Source: Theristus sp. LFF4_11 (lineage: Eukaryota > Nematoda > Chromadorea > Monhysterida > Xyalidae). From it: a stretch of 64,000 bases of DNA. The translations under genes and the position numbers were made by a program. Shown piece by piece: positions 39,311 to 58,897 of the stretch. Every line of letters starts with the position of its first letter. Position 1 is the stretch's first letter. Location of the stretch: contig JASANC010003828.1 of the NCBI GenBank assembly GCA_030248135.1, positions 24,005 through 88,004 of the forward strand. Reading direction: 5' to 3'. The notes under the pieces are model-generated. The model made no database searches. It was not told the origin of the DNA and was given only the letters and a program-made list of their open reading frames with translations.

Positions 39311-40576
39311 CGGCCTAGGGTTGTTAAACAAAAATCAAAATAAAAAAAAGTAATAAAAAAACAAAAATGCCGATTTTTTTTTAAATTCGAAAAACTTTCC
39401 TCTAAACTTTGCTCTGAAAACCTCAATTTGGGACAATTTTTCGAAAGTTTAACAAAAATTTTCTTTGATATTACCTCGTAAAACCGTCAGCAGTCCATTT
39501 TGGACCGTTTTACCGACTGATTTCAGGCTTCAACAACATCTGCGATGAAGTTTTTAAGCGTCCCAAAGGTTGGCTTACCATTTTCAATTTCAAGCCGGTA
39601 TGTGTATTTTCACTTGGGCTGGGCAATTAGTGACGTTATTGGGGTTAAAACACAAGAAGAGGTGTGACGGTTTGGAAAAAGGGCAAATGAGGTCACCCAA
39701 ACAAAAGCTGGAAAGTTCCGCCATACGGGAGTCATACGGGAGTAGGGTTGTTAAAAAAAAACAAAAATCGTCATTTAAAAAAAAAAAATTTCAAAAATCA
39801 AAGTTGTGCTAAATCAATCAGGGAGTCCGAAGAACCACATATGATATGCAAGCGCCTCCCGAATGACTCCCGTATGGCGGAACTTTGCAGATTTTGTTTT
39901 GGTGACCTCAATTACCCCTTTTCCAAACCGTCACCATGCCTCTTCTTGTGTTTTGACCTCCAAAACGTCACTAATTGTCCCCAGCTAAGCTAATGCTAAA
40001 GTGAAGACAAACATACCGCCTTGAAATTCGATCAATTCTTCTGATGGTGTCGCGACGACACGACACGAAGCAGCAACCAGACAACGTAGCGCTTGCAAAC
40101 GGAGCAGCGAGCGCAATCGGACGCTCTGCGATGCGAATCGTCACCTTATCTGCATCGGAAATGGTAGGCTAAGCTTTGGGACGCTCAAAAACTTCATCGC
40201 AGATGTTGTCGAAGCCTAAAATCAGTCGGTAAAACGGCCCAAAATCGACTGCTAAAGGTTTTACGAGGTATAATCAAAGAAAATTTTTGTTGAACTTTCG
40301 AAAAATTGTGCCAAAATTGAGGTTTTCAGAGCATATTAGAGGAAAATTTTTCGAATTTAAAAAAAAAAAATCGCATTTTTGTTTTTTTTTAATCACTTTT
40401 TTTTTAAAAAAAAAAATTTTTATTTTTGTTTAACAACCCTATACGGGAGGCGATTGCACATCAAATGTGGTTCTCGAACTCTTCGGTTGATTCAGCACAA
40501 CTTTGATTTTTAAATTTTTTTTTAATTTAAAAAAACAAAAATGACGATTTTTGTTTTTTTTAACAACCCTAGGCCG
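39311..40576. mobile_element. Long nested inverted-repeat element (about 1.26 kb)
   Basis: Tips CGGCCTAGGGTTGTTAA and its complement at both ends. Inside, 39400-39560 is inverted relative to 40190-40350 (shared AAACTTTGCTCTGAAAACCT / its complement and CATCTGCGATGAAGTTTTTA / its complement). 39740-39860 is partly inverted relative to 40430-40560. Arms of several hundred bases make this a strong hairpin former. It is embedded in the G-run block, interrupting a GGGGCGGCC...GGCCGGCCCC flank. Confidence 0.75.
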
Positions 40577-41158
40577 GCCCCCCAGGCCCCCCCCCCCCCT
40601 AGAACAACTATGCTACCGACTGAACACTGAAGAACATGTTCTAAGTTGCAACACAACTATTTCTAGAAACGATATTTCAATTCTATGTCACTGGCCCTGG
40701 CTAACAACATCGCCTAAAAATCACAACTATGATAACCATTACAGGTTTTCAAGTTCAACATTATTGTCGAGTGAAAATCGAAGATGAAATTGGTGAACTT
40801 TGTTATTCATGAGCGAGCTGGTCATCGATCAATCTATCGCTGCTCCAAACAATGCAAACGGTTATTTAGTGGGCGCAGGACGACGTCGTCAGCGCCAGCA
40901 GCAGCACAGTTGTCCCAATCGAGCTGCTGCTTATCATGGCCGTCTCCGGTTTGCAAAATTGCACACATTCTTTCAAACAATGAACATGCTGCTGCCAGCG
41001 AATAATACGGCAGCTGTTGAACACAAAAACGATGCATGTTTTCTGTTGGTTTGTCAAACAATACACTCAAGCCAAGCGTGTTGTTTGAATTGGGATTTTG
41101 TGGATTGTTGAACAAATAAAAGTTTTTTGATGACAACAGAAATTCAAACGTGTTACAG
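40577..41158 (+). promoter_or_regulatory. Upstream region of LARS2, 5' exon not identified
   Basis: The first LARS2 exon with the start codon and mitochondrial targeting peptide should lie here. Overlapping plus-strand open frames (from about 40784 and 40800) contain Arg/Gln-rich stretches, but I could not choose a splice donor joining to 41159. Confidence 0.35.
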
Positions 41159-48948
<7,790 letters not shown>

Positions 48949-49266
48949 AATTTGTTGAACTGCGGAATGCAGCTTGCTGATTGGTTGCATTTGAATGTCA
49001 ACAGGCGTAATACAACCAATCAGTTACGAAATTTATTGTTACTGTTGAGATTTTGGGTGACTTTGCAATTTAGTTGTGTTGTTTTCTTGCATTGTTGCAC
49101 AATTGTTATAGTTTATTCGGTGTGACTTTTTTTGTTTAATTTAGTCATTTTTGTGATTTTTTTTCAGCTAGTCACAGAAAAAAATGAAATGAAATGAAAC
49201 TTCATGCAACATTTTTACAGAATCTACCTGCAATGAGCACGTTGCGGGAATCACAAACTTTTGCAA

Positions 49267-51414
49267 TCACTTTTTACATCCATTCTTCCAACCGCCGCGA
49301 CATTTCACCGTCGGAGCGTCGGTGTTGCCCGTGCCGCCGTCGCCGCCGCCTCCCGCAACGGGTACAATCGACTCGATCCAGGCACGAGTCTGCGGGACAC
49401 TCGTGAACAGACCGTAGCCGCCCTGGTTGTTGCACTCGCCGGCGTTGATGATGTGCGATGTCACTCCTGCGCGGGAATTGTGCATTACCCGTTAAATATG
49501 TCCGTGATGGAAAGGGAATGGCCTTACACAGGGGCGCAAGCAATGTTGTGATCAATAAATTCGAAGGAAAATGGGGAACTGAATAACAAACTCTCCAGTC
49601 GCTCAAAGAAACCGCACACCTGCGAGCACCCATTGTGGCGTGTCCGACTCAACGGCACTCAGGTCCAGCACCAACGGGCCGCCGCTGTCGCCGAAGCAGA
49701 CGCCCTTGTACTGCGCGTCACTGTACTTGTCGACGCACGTGTATTTCTCCTCGTCCATTTGACCCCATGTGCCCGAGTTCACGTTGCCGCACGCTCTGAC
49801 CTGAAAGTTGTACAAAATACGGATGTTTTTATAACGTCGTAAGAGTGAACCTGCACAGTGTGATAGTATTAACTACGCGTGCGACAGGTTTCAACAAGCG
49901 ACCCATATATTGTGGATTTATTCAAACGTGTCCGGACTAAAATGACGTCATTTGCTTTAAAAACGCCCGTTTGTCAAAGTACAGGCACTAAAGTGTCAGT
50001 TTGGTGTGACTGATTCGACATTCACCATTTGTTTACAAGAATAAATCGGCTAAACGGAAAGTCTGGTTTTTGCTGTGAACGGCAAGCGCATGTTTTGCGG
50101 CATATGACGTCATTTCAGCGGGACCCGTTTAAAAAAAATAGGTCATGCACACCTCAAAGTCGAGCTGCTGCATCACGTCTGGCAGAATCTCGCCCCCTTC
50201 CTGGAACACTCCCCAGCCGGTGGCCCACGCTGTGCTCCCCAATGCTGGGTCGGCCGTTGCGAGCGCGATTGGCTGGACAGCAACAAAAAATATGTTGAAA
50301 TGTGACCAATCAGAACGCACATAGCCAAAACATAAAGACTGCATGACATTTGTGGCGATGCTGCACAATAACAGCACAGCACTCACTTGGCTTAAAGTGT
50401 TTGAAAACGTCGCCTGTTCTTATGTGTTTGTTTGCAACCTATAAGACAACAATGAACTGAAAACACACGTACGTGGTGAGGAAAGGAAACATTACAGTGA
50501 TTACAAATGTAGACTCACCTTGATGTATTGGGTGCTTGCGACAGGCGAGGCCAGTTTCAGGATCGCAATGTCCGGGCGATTTTTGCCGTCGTTTGGATGC
50601 ACCCAGACGTCAACGCTCTGTACCACTTGTTCAGTGCCGTCGTCGTTGTCACGCCTTGGATGGAAACGAACTTACCAGACTTTTGCTTTTGGTCCAGCGT
50701 TTTTTTGGTTTTGCAGTGCGCAACAACTTTGACAACAAAGCATCAAATAAAAAACCGATTCGTGGTATTTTCCAACACAAAACTGGTGACAAAAAATTTC
50801 AAGACCAGGCACCGCGCAATTGCAAACTCACGACCAATCGCCGAGATGCACATTGTAGGTGCGTGTCACTGAGCATTTGTCCGTGTTCTTTCGTTTGTTG
50901 AATTCGTCGTCCTCGCAGACGCAGTGTGCTGCCGTGAGCACGTACTGCTCGTGGATCAGGGAGCCGCCGCAGAAGAAACGGTCGGACGAGGCCGTGCCCA
51001 GCCACACCTGGTGCGGCCAGTCGCCGTGCGTCACCGGGAAACCTGCAAAGTTGCTAGCCCAGGTGTTTCTGGCTAAAAACGCTGGGGTGATTTCGCAGGA
51101 TTCTTGAAGGCAGTGGTGCTGAAATTACGCAATAACACAACAAGGTGACTGCTTGTGGAAAGCAACATCTCTGATTGCAAAAGATAATGGTGAACACTGT
51201 AAATTTATCGCCAGCGGCATTCATGAAGCAGTATTTAATGACTCATAACGTACATTGTACACAGATGCGCGTCACTAAAAGCTGCTTCATGAATGCCTTC
51301 TGTCTTACCTCCAACAATGACCGGTCCAACATTCTTCTCTGGCTTTCGAGCGTCCACAGCAGTTTGCTGGAAAATGAACAACCCGAAAATCAGGCCAATC
51401 ATTGTCGTTTGCAT
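49267..51414 (-). CDS. Secreted S1A serine protease 1 of the cluster (about 317 aa)
   Basis: Chymotrypsin-fold endopeptidase made as a secreted zymogen. Exons 51309-51414, 50832-51042, 50519-50654, 50153-50272, 49620-49800 and 49267-49466 join in phases 1, 2, 0, 0, 1 and total 318 codons with the stop. The signal peptide (residues 1 to about 21, [20 protein letters not shown]) is followed by a short propeptide and the activation site VIVGG. The catalytic triad is visible: His in TAAHC, Asp in RPDIAIL, Ser in CFGDSGGP. The residue six before the Ser (chymotrypsin 189) is Gly, not the Asp of trypsin, so trypsin-like cleavage after Lys/Arg is unlikely. After the catalytic domain comes a Gly-rich linker and the tail [13 protein letters not shown]. 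The loop [16 protein letters not shown] adds a Cys pair. It has the same exon structure as its two neighbours. Confidence 0.92.
49910..50147. mobile_element. PAL-4 element, copy 1
   Basis: About 235 bp running GTGGATTTATTCAAACGTGT ... TTTGACAAACGGGCG complement ... GAACGGCAAGCGCATGTTTT ... AATAGGTCATGCA. The same sequence lies inverted at 53748-53984 with high similarity. Ends TTCAAACGTGTCC / GGGACCCGTTTAAA are roughly inverted. It lies in an intron of protease 1. Confidence 0.75.
51217..51297. mobile_element. PAL-3 element, copy 2
   Basis: GCATTCATGAAGCAGTATTT at the left and its complement at the right (CTGCTTCATGAATGCC), with an 80-bp span in the first intron of protease 1, a few bases from its donor at 51308. 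Confidence 0.75.
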
Positions 51415-52579
51415 TTCTTTGACTGAAACGCGTTTAGTTCACGTTTTGTTTTGTTTTTATGAAGTTTTCACGGCAAGGCATGTTACTAAAATGCATGAAA
51501 CAGCAATGTTACTAAACTCGCTGCTAAACTCGCTACCAAACCGATACTACCATCAAATAACACGTGAACGCAATTAGTAGCAAGATGTATGAGCGGTAAA
51601 AAAACGCTCTTTTCTCAGTGAAGATCACTGGAATTGTAGACCATTTCTAAACATTTTACCACGCAGAAACACCAAACGCTCCCACGATGAAGCGTTTCAG
51701 TGCTTTTGTTTGGAAAACAGATTTGAAAAAACTCTTTCCGTCTGACATGACAACAACCTTTGGTTTATTTCGGAACCAGAAGTTTTAACGGTTTGAAATG
51801 AAATTCGTTTGTATTAATACCATTTTTATTCACTAACACCGAGTTTGTTTTCTTTTCACAGCGGTACACAGCTTTAGGCACCATTAAGTTGTTTATATAA
51901 TGTCATAAACTCGTGATGATGCACAAACAGCTCCATCCAAATAATAATTGCCTAACAAACGATAACAGTCAAAGTGAACCAGTATCGCTGAAATCTCCGT
52001 TTGAAAACGTGCGTTTACCTAAAACGTCTTGCAGGGTGATTTGACTTAAAATTTTTATGATGATTACTTTCCCAGCTGTGGCGAACAGCAAACGGAACTA
52101 TAAAGTTACATGTGTTGCATGAAAAACAATTCACGGGACAAGAAAAAACGGCGCAGGTAATCTTCCAAAAGCTGCTTAAAATCAGAGTGGTGCGAACTGT
52201 CCTGCAACAAATAATAAATTACAATTCACTTCACAGTCACTTCGCAATCCACGTGAAAATCCACAGCACGCAGCACCGCACACATGGTAAACCGTCAGAG
52301 ATTTTTGAGTGCATGTGAGTTTTATAACTAGAGCAGCTGTCACTGCTGCGGGCTTGCGTGTACACGAGTAAAGTTCGATTCCTTGACTGAACAGAAAAAT
52401 TTTTTTTTTGAAACATCAACAATACCTAAGTAACGTAAATTGTAAATTTAAACGACGAAAAGTTAGGTGAGTCAAAAAGTAAAGTGGAAATGTAAACTTT
52501 TTGAGTGCCAAATGAAAAAAAATTATTGTTTTTTTAACACCGAAAAAACTGCAGAATGTTTGTACCGTATTATCATTTT

Positions 52580-52785
52580 TTTAGATTCTGCGGCTCAATG
52601 CGCGTCCAGACATTGAAAGGAAATACTTTCAATCATTATGTGGCAATTCAAAATCGTCTAAGTGATTTGGCCCGAGGGGACTCGGATCATTTTGCCAATT
52701 TTGAATTCCCGCGTCATGCATGAAACTGTTTACCTATATATGCACGCATCGAGTCTCGGGACCAAATAAAAGATCATGGTTTATG
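52580..52785. mobile_element. PAL-2 MITE-like element, copy e
   Basis: Well preserved: TTATGTGGCAATTCAAAATC, GGGGACTCGGATCATTTTGC, GAATTCCCGCGTCATGCATG, CGCATCGAGTCTCGGGACCA. Outer ends (GATTCTGCGGCTCAATGCGC and GCATCGAGTC...) are roughly inverted. Confidence 0.75.
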
Positions 52786-53164
52786 TATGTTTACAGGTAT
52801 GTGTTTACTGTAAAAATTATCTGGTAACAGAGTGTCACAGTCACGACAACAAAATTACCCTTAAAACAAACAAAATCACTGCAGAAATACAAACTGTCTC
52901 ATGTACTGTATAAACGAGAGGGCTGAATCTCCACCGGTGAAATATTCGAACGCACCACAAAACAGAAGAACAATTTTTGATCAAGCGATCTGACCGTAAT
53001 AATAATGGAACAGCGACTTCAACAAAAAGGACGGAAATGAAAAACTGTTACCAGTATTTGTAATTTGTAACAAAAAACAGTGATAAGTAAGTACGCTGGT
53101 GTTTCTGCACGCAAATTGCTAGTATTTTCTTTTGTTTGGAATGCATAAAAACGGTAATTCAAAA

Positions 53165-53450
53165 CAATGTACAGTATGGCCGAATAAATGAGGCAGTCCA
53201 TCAAGGCGGGATCAGCCGCAGACTAGGAGTTGTCTTTTTCAAAAAAGCCAACGTAATTCCCAATCATGTGTACAAGGGATAAAGAATGAACAGAATAGCG
53301 CGGATAATCCATCAGTTCAAAAAAATGCATCAAATTTGGCACATAATTCAGTTTCTGAACGTCGTTTTTCTTTCATTCAAAATTCGCGCGCGCCTTGCAC
53401 CCTGAAAAAAGCTGCCATGTTTAACCGGCCATACCGTATGATGTGGGAAA
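53165..53450. mobile_element. PAL-5 element, copy 1
   Basis: Left end CAGTATGGCCGAATAAATGA, right end TAACCGGCCATACCGTA (inverted). The body contains GAGTTGTCTTTTTC and TTTCTTTCATTCAAAATTCG. Copy 2 at 54405-54662 is in the opposite orientation. Confidence 0.75.
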
Positions 53451-53747
53451 TGATAATTACGTTTCAAGAGTGTGACCCAGCATATCATTTCTACATAACA
53501 AAACGAAAACAGTTTTTTCAGCGTCAAAAAAGCACGTACACGTATTTGTTATTTTCGTGCAGAAAAACAACCGTAGTAATACCGGTAAACATTCCGTTAT
53601 TAAAAACACTGCATACACCGCAAAAAAGTTGACCAACAATTCAAGCCAAGTTTTTGAAATTAGACCACTAAATCAATGTCAAATGTTGGTCAGTGTCCAA
53701 CGGCCACATGGACCACCACCACCTGACGATCTTGGTCAGGTTTTTTC

Positions 53748-53984
53748 AGCGAACTATGACCTATTTTTTAAACGTGTCCCACTGAAATGACATCATGTGA
53801 CGCAAAACATGCGCTTGCCGTTCACAGCAAACCAGACTTTCCGTTTAGCCGATTTCTTCCCGTAAACAAATGGTGAATGTCACACCAAACTGACATTTTA
53901 GTGCCTGTACTTTGACAAACGGGCGTTTTTAAAGCAAATGACGTCATTTTAGTCCGGACACGTTTGAATAAATCCACAATAATA
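53748..53984. mobile_element. PAL-4 element, copy 2 (inverted relative to copy 1)
   Basis: Carries ATGCGCTTGCCGTTCACAGC, AAATGGTGAATGTCACACCA and ACAAACGGGCGTTTTTAAAG, the reverse complement of copy 1 over about 235 bp with few changes. Confidence 0.75.
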
Positions 53985-54069
53985 GAGAGCGAAAACAAAG
54001 AACCACTTCAAAAAAAAACAATGACCGCAGTTTGTTTCACGACCACAGAGCGCGCATTATCACACGCAG

Positions 54070-57000
54070 TCAACAGCCGTTCTTCCAGCCGCCCTTGCAT
54101 TTCGTCGTCGTGTCCGGCGGCGGTGCCGTGGTGCCCCCGCTGAGCGGCACAACCGACTGGATCCAGCTGACCGCCGCTGGCACACTCGTGAACAGGCCCC
54201 AGCCGCCCGGGTTGTCGCATTCGCCGGCGCTCACGATGTGCGACGTTACGCCTGTTTGTTTGGTTTGTTTTGTTGAAATTTCAGGCGACAATGTTTTTAG
54301 CCAGGGCTGTGTATTATCTTTTCGTGCGAAGGAGGCGGAGTAATGTTGAATGATGTGTGGAAAAGCCGCACAGCTGAAAAGATATTTTATTTACGGAATG
54401 ACCGAGTAAACATGGCAGCTTTTTTCAGGGTGCAAGGAGCGCGCGAAATTTGAATGAAAGAAAATAGACGTTCAGAAACCAACATGTGTGCCAAATTTGA
54501 CGTGTTTTTTTAGACTAATGGATTCTTCGTGTTATTATGTTCATTCTTGCTCCCTTTGAACACATGATTAGGAGTTATGTTGGCATTTTTGAAAAAGACA
54601 ACTCCTAGTTTGCGACGGATCCCGCCTTGACGGGCTGCCTTATTTATTCGGCCATACTGTATATGAAATAAGATTATTTGGTGAGAAAAGATTCTGATTG
54701 GTTTGTTTCCCAATTTCTTGCACAAATCTGCCGTCAGAATGTGTTAAGTTTTGCTGATTTCAAATTGCCGCACAGCCTTGAAACATTTTTTCTATCTGTG
54801 CGTGCAAACGCATATTGGGTCGCGTTTAATAAGAAGGATAATACCTGTGTGTGTGTGTGTGCGGATGTGGAATGCAGTGTGAGTGAAGCAGCCTAAGAAT
54901 GGTGGAGTGAACGAGAGCTAGCATACGAAATCGGAATGACTGAGTGAGAGAGATTACGAACAAGCGAATGGTGAATCTAGGCGATATGTTTTTTAGCGAG
55001 AGCTGATCCAGAAAAGCGTACTAGAGAACGCCGTCGAGTAGGGCGCCCGTCGAGTTTTCTCTGTCATTAAGTGCTTATACACCCCTCGGCGAGGCTCGAA
55101 CCCACCGAACGCACAACGTCCAATTAAGACCACGAGTCGGAACGTGTGGAAAAAGAGCATGAGACAAAACACGAAAAAATAGGGTGTGGGAAATAAAGCG
55201 TGAGAAAGTTGCACCGTGTGAACACAGATCACGGTGGTAGCAGCGTGGGAACATGAAGCATATGGAGAAAAGACAAGCGGATGAAAAAAGAAACGGTCGA
55301 ACGCACCGGCTAGCACCCAGGTCGGCTCTGCTGCGTTCGGTGTTGAGTCGTAGACGAGCGGACCGCCGCTGTCGCCGAAGCAGACGCCCTTGTACTGCAG
55401 GTCGTCGTATTTCGCGACGCACGTGTACTTCTCCTCGTCCATCGTGCCGTAAGTGCCCGACGACAAACGAGCGCACGCGCGCACCTGCGGTGTGTGAACA
55501 AACGTGCGGACAAAATGTCTTTTCCATTCATTGAGAAAAACAATTCCACTTTAAACGTTATACGTTTTTCCTCTGTGTTTCCTCTTTGCACAAGATGATA
55601 ATGCATACACTTGGATGGTGTTGACGTCTTGTCTATCAGACTGGTTGCACTCAACAAACTGCACAAAAAACAAACCACAAAATCGATCTCCTGCATGATG
55701 TCTGGCAACACTTCGCCGCCTTCCTGGTAGACACCCCAGCCAGTCGCCCAGGCCGGCGAGTAACCAACCGCTGGGTCAGTGTCGGCCAGCGGGATTGTCT
55801 GAAAAAAGCGAATCAAACTGGTACATTTCGATGAAAAAATCACCGGCCGGGAAAGATAACAACCGTAGTAAAAAACACTGCGATGCTGCGTTGTGGTGGG
55901 GCTCGGGTTTCGGAGTTTGTGGTTTTCGGTTGTGCAGTGAATTTTCGGTTTTTTACACAAAATGATCAATGTCATACGACCAGGTGATTCTATGGTTCAC
56001 CTGAATGTGATCGGTCAGCGTCACGGGGTCCGCGAGTTTCAAAATCGCCATATCCGGTCGATCGCGACCTTCGTTCGGATGCACCCACAGATCGACCGTT
56101 TGAATCACGGTCTCCGTGCCGTCGTCAGTTGAACGTCTGTGTCGCAAAACGAATAGAGTGAAACGACCGTTTTGCCTTGTGGGCTGGCGACTGACGCGTG
56201 ATGCACAAGCCAATCGAAGCAAATTGAGTGACGTTATTCCCTAGCTGCAAGTGTGCTTGCCTGACGGAGAACAACAAAAAAAAACACTCAACAAAACAAT
56301 TGAGTGACTGTTGGTATTTGCTAAAAAAAGCCCCTCGTCCACCAACCACGGAGTCTTCTCTCGCGGAATCATTGTCTGCGCTGGCTTTGGTGGGCGGACT
56401 TGGTAAAACCAAGCAAAACAACTGGTGTCCTACATTCGAAATCCGTTGCCAATGTAACCCTGCCACACTTACGACCAATCGCCGAGATGCACATTATAGG
56501 TGCGTGTCACTTTGCATTTGTCCTTGTTGCGTCGTTTGTTGTACTCGCCGTCGTTGCAGACGCAGTGTGCTGCCGTGAGCACGTACTGCGCGTGGATCAG
56601 GGAGCCGCCGCAGAAGAAACGGTCGGACGAGGCCGTGCCCAGCCACACCTGGTGCGGCCAGTCGCCGTGCGTCACCGGGAAACCTGCGCGTTTTCATTTT
56701 TATACTTCGGATTCATTGTCTCCAGATTTTGACAGAACACAGCATTCGATCGTGACAGCAGGACGATTCATCGACCGGAGAATGAGCGCAGAAACGAGCA
56801 AAAGACCGTGAATCGTTACTGTCCGGTCCCTGACCGTGTTCGCTGATGGTGATGGAGACCGTATTCTGTTCTCCAGGCGGTACAACAGTTGCTTGGTTAT
56901 GCAAATGATTGTGCATAACATTTCGATTCTCATGTATAACAAGACCGATGAGTCATGAAAGACCACAAATAGTTGTGCCTGTACGGTAAAAAAAGTTTTT

Positions 57001-57119
57001 TTTTTTATGAAAGACTCTGCCGCAAAATTACCTCCAACAATTGCTGGCCCGCTGTTTCGGTCCGGTCGAGGTGCCGCAACGACCGCAGCCAATGCGGCCA
57101 ACATGATTACGGTCTTCAT
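54070..57119 (-). CDS. Secreted S1A serine protease 2 of the cluster (about 305 aa)
   Basis: Exons 57032-57119, 56473-56683, 56001-56136, 55676-55798, 55307-55484 and 54070-54251, with the same phases and nearly the same lengths as protease 1; 306 codons with the stop. The signal peptide is [16 protein letters not shown], then a 12-residue propeptide to AIVGG. The triad is intact: [20 protein letters not shown]. Position 189 is Gly. Exon 2 is nearly identical to that of protease 1 ([26 protein letters not shown]), while exons 3-6 differ more, suggesting recent conversion or constraint of exon 2. The C-terminal tail is a Thr/Pro linker and [15 protein letters not shown]-like repeat lies in its last intron. 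The specificity is unknown; a digestive or defence role is possible but not shown. Confidence 0.92.
54405..54662. mobile_element. PAL-5 element, copy 2
   Basis: Reverse-complement relative of copy 1: GGCAGCTTTTTTCAGGGTGC, AATTTGAATGAAAGAAAA, GAAAAAGACAACTCC, GGCCATACTG. It lies in the 3' half of the span between exons 5 and 6 of protease 2. Confidence 0.7.
54847..54864. repeat. (GT)n microsatellite
   Basis: About eight GT units in an intron of protease 2. Confidence 0.75.
55000..55135 (-). mobile_element. SINE-like repeat, copy 2
   Basis: On the minus strand a B-box-like GGGTTCGAGCC near the 5' part, then AATGACAGAGAAAACTCGAC and GGCGTTCT, matching the repeat at 7725-7915. Pol III-type promoter remnants and dispersed copies support a tRNA-derived SINE. 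Confidence 0.55.
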
Positions 57120-57665
57120 TATGTTTCAGAATACGGTTGCGCAACGAACGATATAGTTCAAGTTACTGTGCGGTTTGTAATTACTAAGACAGCTGAAACG
57201 AACGAGCATAAGTGATTTTTAAATACAGTTTAAAAACACTCTTCAATACAGTAGGCTACAAACTACTTTCAGCGAGAGAGGACATGCGTGCTGAGGTTGG
57301 TTAAACGTTTGGACACGCATAAAACGGTTAATCGGTCAAAGGACCTTATTTTATGTACGTCGAAAATTCAAAAACTGAACAATGACAATAACTGAAATTG
57401 GTTTTAGGACACCCATGTGGTCAGTAGCTGTCGCATGGATTCCGACCACCCGTGTTGTGCGAATTGAGATTGATATGGATGATCATAAAAGTTTGAAAAT
57501 CATTGTACATAACTTTGAAAACCGGTTCAGACTTCAGACAAATACAATAAAATTACTAAAATTCCAAAAATCACGTTTTTGGCGGTGACCAACAAAATCT
57601 AGAGAAACACGAAACTTGCCGGAAGCATGTGCACAACAATTTTGAAAGCAAAAAAACCAGACAAC

Positions 57666-57897
57666 CATGCGACATGAGAAAATAGAAAATCAGACCAACA
57701 AAAACACACGTATTTAGATCGATCAATCAAAATTAACCGGTTTTTTACTTTTTGACAATCAGAATAAGTTACCGTACAAACATGCGACATGAGAAAATAG
57801 AAAATCAGAAGAACAAAAACACACGTGTTTAGATCGATCAATCAAAATTAACCGGTTTTTTACTTTTGACAATCAGAATAAATTACCGTACATACAT
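57666..57897. repeat. 115-bp tandem duplication, two copies
   Basis: CATGCGACATGAGAAAATAG starts at 57666 and again at 57781, followed by about 95 more matching bases with a handful of differences. Confidence 0.85.
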
Positions 57898-58039
57898 GAT
57901 GTTGGCAACTTTTTGACATTGAAATCAAGGCTTCAAAATAAAATAAAAATACCGCAGATGCAGTGTTTTCAAAACCAAAGCGGTCATGCGGGCTCAACCA
58001 CATTGTGATTGACTGATCAGGCAAAGAGGTGCATTGATT

Positions 58040-58135
58040 TGCAAACGGAAAGTCTGGTTCGCTGTGAACGGCAAGCGCATGTTTGGCGGCACATGACGTC
58101 ATTTAAGTTGGACACGGTTGAAAAAATAGGTCATG
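58040..58135. mobile_element. PAL-4 element, partial copy 3
   Basis: GGAAAGTCTGGTTCGCTGTG, GAACGGCAAGCGCATGTTTG and AATAGGTCATGCA match the right half of copy 1. The left half is missing. Confidence 0.6.
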
Positions 58136-58897
58136 CAAAAATATGTTGAAATCTGCACGTAGCCACGTCTCAATCGACCGTGCATGGATGACATCATTTA
58201 CGTTTTTTTTGTTTTTCATCAACAGTTGCAAGGAAAGAACAACGCGATACAGTTTTGCGCGCCAGACTTTTGAGAAAATTGTTGCAAAAAAAGAAAACGG
58301 ATGCAGTTATTATACAAATGTAGATTGATGAAAATCGACAACTCTGAAGAAAATGTTTTGCTTTTTCACAACTGGAAATTTGCGTGGACTGCATGATTTT
58401 CACGTGAGTTCAATACTCCAATTAAACTGATCCACACATTGACCATTGTGAAATGTGTTTTTGTCCGCAGAATGAAAATGTGGCTTTAAAAGCGGGTCCC
58501 GAATTACATACCTGACTACTGAAAGCTGACATGCGCAAGTTACTGCAAGAAATATACATACACGTTGCTTTGCTGTCACCGTTGAAAAGGTGTGTCTGGG
58601 TAGATTGAAATACTTCGATTATTTTAACCCTTCTTAAAATATTGATCGGTTTGTTTTAACTCTTCATTTCCATTTTTCTATTCTTTGCCTGAAATCAAGA
58701 AGTAGGAAAAACACCGAAAGAGTTTTTATCATCATCACTTGCCGTCAAACCAAAAAAATCAGCGCAGCAAAACTCCACTTAACGATACGAGGCTCTTGTT
58801 TACCAAGATTACGGTACCGGTTAAACGACAACTGGTCTCACATCGCCTTGCTGCAACAGTTGCCCAACTCCGTGACGAGACACCCAATACCGTGATC

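Larger units (their letters stand above)
51415..54069. other. Intergenic between proteases 1 and 2
   Basis: AT-rich, repeat-laden and without a supported gene. It holds a PAL-2 copy (52580-52785), a PAL-5 copy (53165-53450) and a PAL-4 copy (53748-53984). Confidence 0.6.
57120..58897. other. Intergenic between protease 2 and the R-SNARE gene
   Basis: AT-rich. It holds a 115-bp tandem duplication (57666-57897) and a partial PAL-4 copy (58040-58135). No other gene supported. Confidence 0.6.
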
